64,000 bases of DNA from Solen grandis (GCA_021229015.1 CM037779.1:682001-746000), one strand, 5' to 3'; counted from the stretch's first letter, positions 22,122-35,924 are shown. Notes: generated by a model from the sequence alone, not told the origin. Translations and numbers: made by a program.

Positions 22122-25100
22122 TTTGTATCAATAAATAAGTATAATAAAGTGTAACGATATGCACCGTATAAAATAAAAAAGGAGTGCAACACCTTTTTGC
22201 CACCAAACCAACGTTTAGTTAAATTATACGATCGGCATAATGAATGATAACAATCTAGTGCGTCTACTCAACGAAGAAAACATAACTGCACCGGAAACAA
22301 CCGAATACAGGAATAACAGTTTTTGTTCATTTTTCCTAGCACATAGTTTGTCGTCGGTGTCAACAATTTCAGCTCAGGAGTAAGTAAGTGTAACATTCCG
22401 TGATGAGTTTTCCAAGATTATAATTAGGTTTTCGCCTCTGCAGTTCTTCTTCTGTTGATTTTTTTTTTATTTTTCCAATTCCACCCATTTTTGTAGCCAG
22501 CCTAACGGCCAGATGAGAAAAGCTACAGCTATGAAATTTTGGGCATGGAGTCATATATATCTGAACTTGTGCCTAAATGGTCAAACCTTTCACTTTTGTT
22601 TCTGATTTAGCCACTAGGGGGCGCAATGCATGTAATAACTTTTTTGCTAATAACTCAAAAAATTGAAACCTGATTTAGATGCGGTTTTTTACATAATGTT
22701 CCTTGTTGAAAGTCCAATCAAATATGATGGAAATCTCATCATCGGGTACTGGAAAAAAAATTGTTCTAGGAGAGGTTGAATGTTCGAACTTTGTTAAAAG
22801 TAGACAAATGAGGGTAGGTCTACGAAAAACCCCTCCATTTTTGTTAGAGATCAGATAGAAGAATTCTGTTTGCTGCATACGATTTGCAAGACATATACGC
22901 ACAAAATATATGGAGTGGCGAATTAAGGAAATGCGTGGTTTGTCCTCTAGAAATGGTCAAACTTCACTAAATTTTAGGAAAATTAAAATTTCAAAAACAT
23001 GTTTTTGTCGTTCCTGACTTTATTGTCTGCTCATTCTTCATCAAATTTTCACATGTTATGTATTGTTATGTTTGAAAGGACCTCACAATTAAAAAGTTAA
23101 AAAAAGAATTGAAAAGGTCAAGGTCAAATTACGATTGTTGTGTTTTTATTCGGCCACAATTAGCTTCAAAACTAAAAATATTTCATGGAGAGTATATAAC
23201 AGAAGTTTTAGTTCTTAAAGCGCTCTTTCCAGTGATGTTTAGTTTTTTAAGATCGGACTTGATTTGGTCATTAAAAGGCAGTTCAAAGTTTGATCCTTTT
23301 TTGGAATAATTGTAAATCAGGTTTTATGCTTCAAATTCTGATATATAAGAATAAAAAAGTTTGACTTGTGCGACTAGTATACTTGATTTGCTGCATTGCT
23401 AGGTACCTTATGGTAGAATTTTAATCAATTTTCTTTCTCATTTTGCCGCTAGGGGCGCTTTTCTTGAAATCATTCTTTTGCTTATAACTCAAAAAGTTGA
23501 AGTCCGATTCGAATGCGGTTTTTTTGTATTCTCTACCCTGTTGATAGCCTAATAACATATGAAAGGATTCGAGGGTCCGTGTGGCTGTAATCTTTTGAGC
23601 TAGCTGAATGTTCGAACCTCGCGAAAAAAAATGTGCAAATGAGGGTAGGTCTACGAAAAACCTATCCATTTTTACTAGAGATCAGATAGAAGAAGTCCGT
23701 GTCCTGCATACGATTTGAAAGACATTTACAGACAAAATATATGGGGTGGTGAATTTAAGAAATATGTGGTTTGTCCTCTAGAAACGGTCAAGCTTCATTA
23801 AAATTTAGGAAAAAATAAAATTTCAAAAACATATTTTTTGTCGCTCCTGACTTTATTTTTTGTTTATTCGTCATGAAATTTTCACACGTTATGCTTTGTT
23901 AAGTTTGAAAGGGCCTCAACATTAAAAAGTTAAAAAAACATTGAAAAGGTCAAGGTATTTTACGATAAATGTGTTTTTATTCGGCCCCAAAGTGCTCCAA
24001 AACTAAACATATTTCATTGAGAGAATATTTTAGTTCATGAAAAGCTCTTTCCAGTGATGTTCAGTTTTTGATGATTGGACTTGATTTGGTCATTTTACGG
24101 CAGTCCAAGGTTTGATCCTTTTTAGAAAAATTGTAAATCAGTTTTTATGCTTCAAATTGTGATATATAAGAAATAGAATGTTTTACTAGTGCGACTTGTA
24201 TACTTGATTGAACCATTTGCTGCATTGCTACATACCTAACAGTAAAATTTTAATCAATTTTGTTTCTTATTTTCCCGCTAGGGGGCGTTTGGCTTGAAAT
24301 CCCTCTTTGTAACTAAAAAAATTGAAGTCTGATTTTTATGCGATTTTTTGCATTCTGTTCCTTGCTTACATCTATTTAAAATGACACTCCAAAATTAATG
24401 CGATATTTCATGAAAATGATAGTTAGTCAATGCAACATTAGTTCGTTATGATGTTGAGTTTCATGTCGCATTGTCGTGTGTCATTTTATACTGTTGTGTG
24501 TCGTTTGCAATTGTTGTTTATCAATTACAATTTTCGTTTGTCACCATCAAAAAGCAACACACACATCTAATGTGGCACTAAATGAATTCCGTAAAAAAGT
24601 TTTCAAGTTTGCGACTACATCACTGACAGGTAATATTCAAAAATATTCTTTTGGGTAAAAGGTTTGCTTAAACATTGCGATAAAAATGTTTGAAATGTTT
24701 GTTAACAGTATTTAACAAGCCATTGAACAAAGAAATATGTTTTTCGAATCATGAGACTCGTGAACTGAATGACATTGCCTTCGCGAAAACCAATGATATC
24801 GCGATAGCGATTCTAGTTATATTTTGTTTAGATATTTAATTTATAGAATAGCAATTATGAAATGTATCAAATCAACATAACCGTAAATTTATTAAAAATC
24901 TATTGCAATAGAACAAACAATTTTATCACAAAATAAATATACTCAAAAGAAAAAGAAACGCAGGGTAAACTTTTGTGACAGTTATGAATAGGAAGTATTC
25001 GACGGTATTACATATTAAATAATTTTGATAAAGATTTCTTTCCAACAAAATTAATGCTTTTGAATGAGATGGGGTCTATCATATGAGGTTTATTGCAAGG

Positions 25101-25438
25101 TTAGGAGGTAAAAATTTGAGTCTGTCTACTACATATTCTAAGTTAGCCTGTGTTTCATTTTCATTTAGCCCCGAAGCTATAATTGTGTGACGTCAGCGAA
25201 TGGCTTCAACGCCAAACTGTTAACTCAGGAAAATGAGCAAAATATGTTGAAAGTTTAAAATACCGTCGGTTGTTTTGGGTGCATTTTAGTATTCTTTATC
25301 GAGTAGGCTCACGTTAATGATTGTATAATTCAAGCAAACCTGGAATGGGTGGCGAAAAGGCGTTTCACTCCTTTTGTTTTTTATTATGCAGTATACGGGA
25401 CTCGTTTTTACTTATTTATTGATAGATTTTCATTGTCA
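22122..25438. mobile_element. 3.3-kb element with long inverted ends
   Basis: The left arm (about 22122-22300; ATCAATAAATAAGTA ... GGAGTGCAACACCTTTTTGC) is matched in inverse at about 25265-25438 (GGAGTGAAACGCCTTTTCGC on the minus strand). The interior (22590-24360) has two full and one partial ~830-bp unit, each starting near a CTAGGGGGCG box. No transposase recognised, so it is probably a non-autonomous DNA element. The unit recurs inverted at 34430-34925. Confidence 0.65.
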
Positions 25439-25544
25439 TTTTTATATTTTTGTTGATTATTTTAAGAGATGGGTTAAATTACTCTTATACAGAAATGTGT
25501 GTACAATTAAATGGTTTCTTGTCAAGTTATTTTTGCAGTAAATA

Positions 25545-26900
25545 GTGGTTGCCGACGAAAGGAATATCCAATTTCTCCATATACATTCATTTTATGTGCA
25601 GAGATATTATCAATTATAATCAATGCAAAATTAAGCAATCAGTCTTTATGAAAACATATTATGATGAGGGAGGTTTAAAGGTGACCGATTTATCTAGCTA
25701 TATCTTGAGTTTAAAGATAAAATGGATGAAAAATTACACCAGTAACTGTGACAGTAAGTGTTATAAATTAATCAAATCTCTATTTTACATAGCAAACCTT
25801 TTTAATTTTGTATTTTGTTTTGTGATGTCATCGTCAGAAAGATGAAAAATAAGTTCTGGATAGATGTCCTAAAGGCATTCATGATGTATACTGACAAACT
25901 ATGTATAACAGACATAGACCAAATATAACACATGCCATTTCTTATTATCACAACATTTTGGTGGGAAAAAACTTATTTTTTTTTACCACCAATGTATGAT
26001 AGAGGAATAGGAATGGTAAAAGATACACTAGTTTCAAATGACAGTTTTGTAACTATTGATCATTTTAAATTAGTGACAGGGGAAAATATTGATTTTATAC
26101 AGTATTATGGCTTAATAAATGTTATTAGAAATTCATAAATAGAAACAATATACATGTAAATATAAAACACAGTATAGACCATATAAATCCTTGTTGTAAC
26201 TGTTATATTAGCCCAATTGTAACAAAATCAGATATTAATTAATATATTTATAATGTTCTAATTAGGAATAATGAGGAACCAACAAAATAGGAGTCAATGT
26301 ATAAAACACAGACATAAATTTGAAAGTTATTTATAGTTATGTTTTAGATGTACTAGAGATTCTTACATAAAATGGCTGCAAACTAGGATTAAACATCAAA
26401 TAATAGCAACAAATACTCTATTATTTAAAATGAAACTTACTAATAGCAAACTTTGTTCTTTTTGTAATTGTACAAAGGAGACTATTAAACAATGTTTGGG
26501 GGATTGCTGTAAAGTTAATCCTTTAATACAAATTATGATATATGATATATAAGATAAAAGAAATTGATCCTGTGGTTAATATTGATAGTTTTTTTTTTGT
26601 TATATTAGGATCAGGGACATATGATAACGCATTAGGCACAGTATTTTTAGAATTGAAATGATATACTTATTCATGCAAATACAAACACATTAACCCATCT
26701 TATATATGATTTAAAAGTTTTTTTTAAAGTTAGCATGGGAAGTGTGTAAGTCATCAAATATCACAAATAAAGAAATAAAAATTTGGGTAATTATAAGATC
26801 TTTCTATCAAAACACATTATTCAAGGGAATAGCACCGTTAAATATGTTATACGTTAAAAAGCAAAACCCTATTTTTATGAGCATGTGAAAGATTTCTTTT
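25545..26900 (+). pseudogene. Non-LTR retrotransposon (LINE) 3' fragment
   Basis: Translated pieces match the C-terminal part of LINE ORF2: YYDEGGLKVTDLSSYILSLK then KWMKNYT (about 25650-25740), a block with FLPPMYDRGIG and FIQYYGLINVI (25970-26130), and a CSFCN...C zinc-finger-like end (about 26450-26510). Several stops and frame changes; no endonuclease or RT core. The clade is not certain. Confidence 0.75.
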
Positions 26901-28640
26901 TTTCTTTTTGTTTCTTTCCTTAGTTTTCTTTCATGATGAAAATGCTTGTTTGAATGGGTGATTTCATTGTTTAAATGCAGATATCTTAAGGAGGTCCATA
27001 TACCTAAAGAAAAGTATATTAAAAGTGATTTTTAAATAGATTATTCATACACGTGTATTGGCTTATTATCATTGATTATTATTTTGTATGCCTTTGTTTT
27101 AGGAAATTATATTAAACCAAAATTTGTATTATCTTCTGTATTTTTCATGTATCACTAATTATATAAAGTGACCGACCATATACTAGTAACTGTATACATC
27201 CGCCGTGTCTTTTGTCAGTTTCCGTTTCTCCAACATTTGTGAAATCAAGTTTTAATATAAACCGATAATGTCAAAGAATACAACCAGACGTCATTAAGTT
27301 AAATTATTATGCATGACTAAAACGCGCCATTCGCAAACTAATATAAAATCAACAATTAACAAAAAGCTTGCTGAATGTGCATAACAATTAATTTAACTAA
27401 GGTAGATTATATTTCAAGAAATGTATCGACTTTAGTAAAATAAATTCCTCTTAGGAGATTTTCTTCTCTTTGGTACTATCAGGTTAAGTCCAAACCTATT
27501 ATCAGGTTACCAGACATGATCAAAATACATTTACAGAAACTTAAAAACAGATTTTATGTAATAAATACTAATAGAATTCACCATTCGTGGTCATCGTTTA
27601 TTTTAAATATGAAAATCATTGGCTAACAAGACTGGAAGCAATAAAAGCCTCGTTTCGTACCATTTTATCCATTCTTTCTTTGAGTTTCCACCTAAAATAC
27701 AATATGCATATACATGCGTCTTAACATCACACCGAATCTAACATTCATTGATATTATCGTTGATTTGATTATTACATTTTGAATATAAAAAAGTATTAAT
27801 CAAACATTAATCAAAGTCAAAAGCTGCAATAAAGATTTATGTTTACATCTCTACAATGGCGATGTGTTTTAAAACAGGCATGTTTACAATCTAAATTTTT
27901 ACAACAGATAAATGTAATTCCCTTCAGGCTCAAATAAATAATATAAAAATTCATGTGCAAAGCCCTTAACGAAATGGGAGTCATCAAAGTACCAGTTTGT
28001 GTACAATGAATGTTCATCCAACTCTTTTAGTATACTCATGCTAGATCCTCTATATTATTTTATTCAACATTTTATGTTTTGTATTCATTCTCTTAGCTGT
28101 AAATGCATAAATGTTGTCAGTATTTGTTATAAAATTTAATGATTATTGTATAGACTTTGCTGTGAGCTGGATAGTTATAACTCGTAAAATATAATACTAA
28201 AATATTTGTATGAGTTTGAAATATTATACGTGACTGTTATCACAGTTTATTTTTGATGAGTTAGATGTTCATGTCATTCCAATTTTCGCTTGGGATGTTT
28301 TTTTTTTCTAGACTTCTTCATTGCCTGCATTGACGCTTTGCTCTTTTAGTTGTGTATCGCAAAAGAATACAATATGCATTAAGGTTTGCTTTTTATATTT
28401 GCGGTTTGGAATGTTTGGGTGGTGTATTGTAATTTTCGGTCCATGAATATTGCTTTCGCATGTTTGATTATGCATCAAACACAGTTAAGCTGACGACAGA
28501 TTGGGCTAATACGCTTTGAAATATTGATGGGTTATATATATACCAATCAAAAATGAATATCCCTTTTGCCCAAAATATTCCAGAATTTCGTACTGAGGGT
28601 TTTTAGATAGATCTGAAAATATAAATAACAAAGTAATTCA
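26901..28640. other. Intergenic, no feature seen
   Basis: AT-rich sequence without recognised genes or repeats. Confidence 0.45.
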
Positions 28641-30525
28641 CAACAACAGTTCCTGAGTTATGCATCTTTGACAAATTTAGTGTTTACTCTCTATCCCCTT
28701 CATTTCGTAAGCAATCATCTTCAAACTTTAAGCCACTGTTTATGACCATAATGTCTCGATTGACTTCGAATAGGGCTGAGATCGGTCATTAGGTCAGGGG
28801 TTAAGCCCCTTTTAATATAAAAAAATGCAAGATTTCACTTTGTTTACACTCTAGCATCTTCATCTTGTGAGCAATCATCTTCAAACTTTGTGGCAATGTT
28901 TATGACCATAATGTCTCGATTGAGTTCGAATATGGCTGAGATCGGTCAATTTAGGCCAGGAGTTAAGCCTCTTTTAATATAAAGAAAATGCAAGATTTCA
29001 CTTTGTTTACACTCTAGCATCTTCATTTTTCGAGCAATCATCTTCAAACTTTAAGGCAATGTTTATGACCATAATGTCTCGATTGACTTCGAATAGGGCT
29101 GAGATCGGTCCATTAGGTCAGGGGTTAAGCCCCTTTTAATATAAAAAAATGCAAGATTTCACTTTGTTTACACTCTAGCATCTTCATCTTGTGAGCAATC
29201 ATCTTCAAACTTTGTGGCAATGTTTATGACCATAATGTCTCGATTGAGTTCAATTGAGATGAGCTGAGATGGGCCAATTAGGTCAGGAGTTATGCTTCTT
29301 TTAACATAAAAAATGCAAGATTTCTCTTTGTTTACTCTCTATTATCTTCATTTTTTAGCTCACCTGAGCACAACGTGCTCATGGTGAGCTTTTGTGATCG
29401 CCTTTTGTCCGTCGTGCGTGCGTGCGTGCGTGCGTGCGTCCGTCGTCAATAATTTCTTTAAACAACATCTTCTTCTAAACTACTCACTGGATTTTGATAA
29501 AACTTCACAGGAATGTTAATTATGGGGCCCTTTACCAAAGTTGTTAAAATTATTTTGATTGGTCAAAAATCTAGGTCACAGGAGCTAAAAATAGATTTTA
29601 AAAATGAAAATTTTAAAAATCTTCTTCTCCGAAACCACAAGGCCTAGCCTTTTGATTTTTGGTATGTAGCATGATCTTATGACTCTCTACCAAGATTGTT
29701 CAAATTATGGCCCTGGGGTCAAAATTGACCCCGCCCCATGGGTCACTTGATTTAACATAGGCTAATATAGGAAAAACTTGAAAAAATCTTCTTCTCCGAA
29801 ACCACAAGGCCTAGCCTTTTGATTTTTGGTATGTAGCATGATCTTATGACTCTCTACCAAGATTGTTCAAATTATGACCCTGGGGTCAAAATTGGCCCCG
29901 CCCCAGGGGTCACTTGATTTAACATAGGCTAATATAGGAAAAACTTGAAAAATCTTCTTCTCAGAAACCACAAGACCTGGAGTTTAGATATTTGGTATGT
30001 AGCATGATCTTATGACTCTCTACCAAGATTGTTAAAATTATGACACTGGGGTCAAAATTGGCCCCACCCCAGGGGTCACTTGATTTTACATAGACTTATT
30101 TTGAAAAAAAACTAGAAAAATTTCTTCTCAAAAACCACAAGGTCTGGAGTTTAGATATTTGGTATGTAACATGGGCTAATAGACCTCTACCCAGTTTGTT
30201 CAAATCATGACCCTGGGGTCAAAATTGGCTCTGCCCCTGGGGTCACTTGATTTTACATAGCCTAATGATATCAGGTGAGCGATCCAGGGCCATCATGGCC
30301 CTCTTGTTTAAACAATCATGTTTAAACTTTAAGACAATGTTTATGACCATAATCTCGCAATCGGGTTCAATTATAACTGATATTGGCTAGTTAATTCAGG
30401 AGTTATTCCCCTTTCACTATAAAAAACCCATATTTCACTTTGTTTGCACTCTAGCATTTTTATTTCTTGAGCAGTCATCTTTCCCAGGTGAGCGATTAAG
30501 GGCCATCTTGGCCTTCTTTTTTGTA
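28640..30525 (+). repeat. Nested tandem-core elements
   Basis: An outer array has ~160-bp units (GCAATCATCTTCAAACTTT at 28711, 28871, 29034, 29194). A second element is inserted in it at 29357-30306, starting AGCTCACCTGAGCAC and ending GGGCCATCATGGCCCTCTTG, with ~166-bp units (cores at 29621, 29788, 29954, 30119). The outer array then resumes and itself ends AGGTGAGCGATTAAGGGCCA near 30500. Confidence 0.8.
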
Positions 30526-31860
30526 ACCTTTCGTTAATTTTTTTTTCTTTGCATGTATGTTCAACTCATAACTGTCTACCAATTTGCTCAAGTTAAGTTG
30601 ATCCCTTGAAAGAAGAGAATCATAGGGGATCGTTTAGTTTCCTAATATACTCTGTATAGAACAATTCAAAGTCTTAGGTTAGATATAATTAGTGTTTTCA
30701 CTAATAATAACATCATTGTATCATAAAATAATTATTTAAGCATGTTTGATCCTCTAAAAATTGAGACTTTCAGATAATTTACTAACGTAAAAATTCTTTG
30801 TACATACATGTACCTGAAACTTTAATCTGATTACTGCTGGAGGAAACAAAAATCAAATGACTTTTATAGATTTCAATAAGCTAATGTACTCGGGTGAGCG
30901 ATCTAAGGTCATATCGCCCTATTGTTCCATATATGAGCGGGTTATGATCATCAATTTTGGACCACAGACACATTTTTTGTTTTATGAATTGAACTTTGAC
31001 CATGGATAACATTGTTCATGACCCAGTGACCTACTTATGTATTTTTACCTTGACATGTCCTTACTTGAGTCATAACGATATATTGGTAATAGTATGTAAT
31101 ATATGACCTAGAAAATAAAGTTATAATTATTATCTGTATATTATGTAGCTTATACATTACATTACCCTTTCGACTTCCTATGTTTTGCTGTCCTTTCATT
31201 TGTGTTCAAGATCAATGTTTTTCTACACGTTTTGATAGTATAAAATGGTCTTATCACTTTAAGCAATCAGTGTATAAATCCATGCACGATCGTCTCTCGG
31301 TTATATAAACATTTATATAATCACGTTTCCATTCTTCATGTTTCTGCTGTATGTAACTTTGTCTTTATATGCAATCTTCAGTATTGGAGGAAAGAATAAG
31401 AAAAAAATGTTGTGCTATCGCTTGTTGTTTTTTAATTAAGACAACATTAATTACCTTAGCTATGTCGTATAGCTGGTCTTATATTCGTATAGATATTTCA
31501 TTAATTATGGTATCCTTTTGGCATACCCTGACTTAGAAATCTATCAATACTTCAGTTTTGTCACATAACATGCGGAATACTATAGTGCTTAAATTAAATA
31601 GCATGAGGAATACCACAGTGGTTAGTGGTGTCCTTTGGTTTATTAGGAGATTCTATGACAGACAGTTGCTCATCGACACACCAGAAGATCCAAGCTCTAG
31701 TCTTGTGCATTCTCTCAAATGAATATTGGAATTTAAATATCACACAAAATATGGTCTAAAATCAAAAGTAACCAACAAACACGGACTTACTCACGTGCAC
31801 TAGGACACCACAAATCCAGCCCGACCTAAATAATACAACAAGCAATTAGCCATAATACAT
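30526..31860. other. Intergenic with element-tail scraps
   Basis: A GGTGAGCGATCTAAGG tail fragment lies near 30893, and a faint plus-strand tRNA-like relic (CACAGTGGTTAGTGGTGTCC) near 31610-31735. Otherwise nothing recognised. Confidence 0.4.
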
Positions 31861-32358
31861 ATTTATTATGTCAAATACAACAAAAAAATCCAATATAGCA
31901 TTCCCCCCGTTTTGGCACTGATTGGACTGGTTCCTATTCCCATCGTGTTAGTCCTTTTGACTAACAGGACACCGGTTAAATCGTCGTATAGGGCAACCCT
32001 TGACAGCAATCCGCAGAAAAAAACACATTCATAAACGTTTAAAATATGCCCCAAAGGGCTACAAGCTCAAGGCAAATACAATAATAGGCAACTATTCAAA
32101 TGCTCAAATAGGCAAACATTCATAGTTGTTTCATATATGCCCCGAAGGGCTACAAGCTCAAATATTCTTTACTTAAATCATGCCCCACAGATCTTTTAAA
32201 ATTCAAATATGCCACGAAAGGCTTCAATAAATGCCATAAAAGGCTTAGAACTATGCATCTTGCTGTCGTCTAAATGGCTCTACAGCCGACCAGTCGACCA
32301 AGGTGGGGCCACCGCCAAATATTTGGGGAAGAGAAGGGACCCCTTTTGGCACAGCAAA

Positions 32359-32392
<34 letters not shown>

Positions 32393-32410
32393 CAGATGGA
32401 ATGACCTTTT
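31861..32410 (-). repeat. 3' region of DIRS-like element
   Basis: Downstream of the DIRS relic on the minus strand, GAGCTTGTAGCCCTTTGGGG recurs with variants (near 32050 and 32145), and shorter TGCC(A/C)C-AAAGGCT boxes follow to 32240. A (CA)n tract lies at about 32359-32392. This could be the terminal/internal repeat zone of the DIRS element. No tyrosine recombinase was recognised. Confidence 0.4.
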
Positions 32411-33240
32411 AATGGGAATCATAGCATCATGAAAACGCCTAAAAATGCCCTTCCCGAGCGAACGGCTCTACTTAAAAAGTAAAGTTTGCCAACGAATGAC
32501 TGAAACTCTCTTTGGGCAATATTTTGCGAGTAAAGATACTAAAAACCATATTCAATAATTCCTCCATTCTTTGCAAAGGAATTCTGACCACCATTTTAAC
32601 CGAATCTACCTCAATACATAATAACACTAATCTAGTAAATGAAATAATGGACTTCTCACTGGCGATCGGCACCTTAAGCAAACGACACACCTCGTCAAAT
32701 TTGTGCACAAGAGTGAGACAAGTGCCATGCGCTCCCAAAAAGATAAAGTCATCTAACTAATGATCAAGAGTATCTTTACCTGACAATAATTTAACCAGCC
32801 AGTGCAAAAACGTAGTATTTTTTAAACAGGACACATGACACCTTACATCTCATAGGTAGAAACTTGGCAAAACGAATATTACCATCCTCATCCTTTAGCC
32901 CCAACAAACAAAATTCAGAAGGGGATACAGAAGAAGACGAAATGCTATTTTTGCACCATTACCAAATTTAAAGATCATATCTGCCACATTGTGAAAATAT
33001 TTATACCTAACCGAGCTCATAACCTCGCTAATCCCATCATTGACACTATACCCTTCTGGATGTGATAAATGAGTTATTAATCTATGGCAACCATCAGATT
33101 TCGGAACCAATTCCACAGGTGAAATTCTAATTTTTTAAATGGGGCCGTTCGAAATGGACCTACAAACCTACCCAAATTCACTTCCTTCTGTTTTTTGTTT
33201 TTTTTGTTTGTTTGTTTTTTCGTTCAAAATACCTGGATTG
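32410..33240 (-). pseudogene. DIRS-like reverse transcriptase relic
   Basis: On the minus strand, broken pieces match DIRS/Ngaro RT: GRFVGPF, LVPKSDGCHRLITHLSHPEG then YSVNDGI (about 33020-33190), GAKIAFRLL (near 32930), a CIEVDSVKMVVRIPL block (about 32580-32640) and SGRAFL near 32440. The catalytic core between them is degraded and stops interrupt it. DIRS elements use a tyrosine recombinase instead of an integrase. Confidence 0.75.
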
Positions 33241-34044
33241 AGCCGAGCGGACTTGAGATTACCTTCCACAGCAATCCTCTCCTAAAAAACAAATGAAAAC
33301 CATTAAATCACAGCATTGGGAGCACTGTCATAACCGAAAGTTAAAATGTGTGAATTATAAAGTCAATCCCTTTTTTGTGGCATGCATGTAAAAAATCAGG
33401 AAAGTTAAATCTAATTTAAACAGCAGGTAAGATAGATTGTTTTATTTATTGACATCTGTCAAATTAAACAAAATGTGATAAGGAATAGTGGTTTTTAGTA
33501 TTGATCCCCTCAATACCATTAATATTTCATAATAGTTTGCTGCAGACATAAATAATTTTAATACAAAAGCAAAAAAAAAATGGGACAAGATAAAGTTATT
33601 GTTCTTTGTCACTTCACATCCTTCCCATGTGTAAAGAATGATATCCATGCCTTCAATAGTTTTTAAAATATGTTCTACAAAAACATAATTTCACCATACA
33701 AGTAAGTAATAAATGAAGCAATGTAGAGTTATTGTACTTGGTAAGTAAAGTTTGACCATTGTATAAATATAAATTTTCTAAGTTGTGACACACAGATGCG
33801 ACTAGAGACACTTCAGTCATATGAGACTCTAACAAGAAAATATTAAAAAACAAAATGTTTCAATTGACGGCTTGCATTAAACATACTGTCTCCCTCTCAT
33901 TTCTACTGGTTTGACCTTATAACCGAGCCTGTCTATGCACGGGACCCTCATGTTAGAAAAATCGACCTTTTTATAAATAACTAAGAATAATAGAAGTATA
34001 AAAACTAGAATTAAAAAATTCAAAATATATAACCCAAGAACATA
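33241..34044. other. Intergenic, no feature seen
   Basis: AT-rich sequence; no gene or repeat recognised. Confidence 0.45.
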
Positions 34045-34925
34045 AAAACAAGAGGGCCCTTCGTCGCTCACCTGAGTAAGATTGCTCTGTAATGCATGAT
34101 GACAAAAAATGTGGCATCTAGTGTTTTTCTAACATTTGACTAAGTGACCTAAATTTTAATCCTACCTAAATTTGCACTCAACTTGGAATTCATGCAGTCA
34201 TCATTCTATCAAGTTTAATGAAGACTGGGACAAAAAATGTGGGCACCTACATTGTTCACAAGATTTTGCTAAACTTTGCCCTGGTGACCTACTTTTTGAC
34301 CCCATGTGGCCAAGTTTTGAATTCATCCGAGATTTGATGTAAACAAACATTCTGATATATCTGGTAGAAAGGTACAGCAAAGTAGTGTAGCTGTAAGTCC
34401 AACATCAGACTTGGAGAGAAAAAAAGTTAGAGGAGGATTTAGATAGAATATATTCAAACTTAGACAGGAAGAAAAGGAACAACAAAATTGATTAATGTTT
34501 TACCATTAGGTACATAGCAATGCAGCATATAGATCAATGTAGTATACAAGTTGCATGAGTCGAACATTCTATTTCTTAAATATCAAAATTTGAAGCATGA
34601 AACTGATTTTCAATAGTTCAAAAAAGGATCAAACTTTGAACTGCTGCGAAATGACCAAATCAAGTACGATCTTCATAAACTAAATATTACTGGAAAGACC
34701 TCTTCAAGAACTTAAACTTTTGTCCAAATACTCTCGATAAAATTTTAGTTTTGGAGCTATTTTGGGCCGAAGAAAAAAAAAACAATAATCGTAATATAAC
34801 CGTAACCTTTGCATTTTGTTAACTTTGTAACTTGTGGGGCTATAAAAGTCAGGAGCGACAAAAAAAAACCCCAAAAGTCACCCTTTTAGTGAAATATTAT
34901 CAAAACGAAATACATGTATGGAGAA
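34045..34925 (-). repeat. Element tail plus inverted 830-bp unit copy
   Basis: ACAAGAGGGCCCTTCGTCGC then TCACCTGAG at 34049 is the inverse of the conserved tail of the 29357 element. From about 34430 to the gap, the sequence is the inverse of the 830-bp unit around 23145-23290 (shared GATCAAACTTTGAACTGC block). Confidence 0.65.
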
Positions 34926-35025
34926 NNNNNNNNNNNNNNNNNNNNNNNNNNNNNNNNNNNNNNNNNNNNNNNNNNNNNNNNNNNNNNNNNNNNNNNNNNN
35001 NNNNNNNNNNNNNNNNNNNNNNNNN
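34926..35025. other. Assembly gap (100 N)
   Basis: Exactly 100 N, directly beside a copy of the 830-bp repeat, so it is probably repeat-induced. Confidence 0.99.
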
Positions 35026-35924
35026 GATGACCATGCCGCGCGATATACTTGCGATTTGACAGTTACTGTACGAGCACCGAGTGCCAACTTTACGATGCCT
35101 GTGCAAGGGCCGTTAGAATATCCCATGACCGCTCAATCTCTGTACGAGTTCTTTTGGCACCATGTCCACCAATTATCGTGTGTTTGCTGCACGATCATAG
35201 TACTGAACTGAACGATTGTGCAATGCTTTCTTATATTATGCATAGCCTTTTAAAAAAATCATAGAGGTTGCGGAGGCCGTGAATCTTACAGCTGCCCCCC
35301 CCACACACACACAGGGATGCCGCACAGAAAGAGACATACGGTCAGTCTTTGTAAAGTCTTATGTGAACTAGGTCTTAGGAATTAGTTACAGGACTTGTCT
35401 ACGGTGTTACACTGTATTCAGGCTTGTTACATTAGATAATGTTTACTATGTTACATCTTTACAGTTTTTGAGTCTTACAGTTAAATAGAAGTTTGAAAGA
35501 TTTTAAATGATGTTTTATCATGGATATCATTCTCTTATTACCACTTCGTTAAATAATTATGGGTTAAAAAATTCCATTATACTATGTAAACATTTTTTTA
35601 TTCGTATGCTTATGTCATATATTTTGTAAAGAAGATTATTTCAATTTTACAACTAATTAAATTATTTGGCGGTACACCTTAGCATTCAATCATAGAAGCT
35701 TTATTCAGCTATAAAAATGCCATAGTTGACTCTTTTGAAGTATGACATGTATGCCTCTACTGTAACAAAACTTAAAATTTATTAAAAATGTTCCCTTGGC
35801 TTTTTAAGAGTGATCTCCTTTTGAGATTTTCCTGAAAAACTTCATGTTTCGTCTCTATATGCTAAGAAAGAATTGTAGAAATGACAGATCATGAAGTATT
35901 TAAAGTGCACCTGTATTATTCTTT
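35026..35924. other. Intergenic, no feature seen
   Basis: AT-rich sequence with a short (CA)n stretch near 35300. Nothing else recognised. Confidence 0.4.

Noticed and set aside
28640..30525. CRISPR-like array because of regular ~160-bp repeats
   Set aside because: Units are long and diverged with no spacer-repeat alternation, in eukaryotic sequence.
32472..32738. Possible host gene exon on the minus strand
   Set aside because: The translated blocks fit DIRS-type reverse transcriptase and stops interrupt them.
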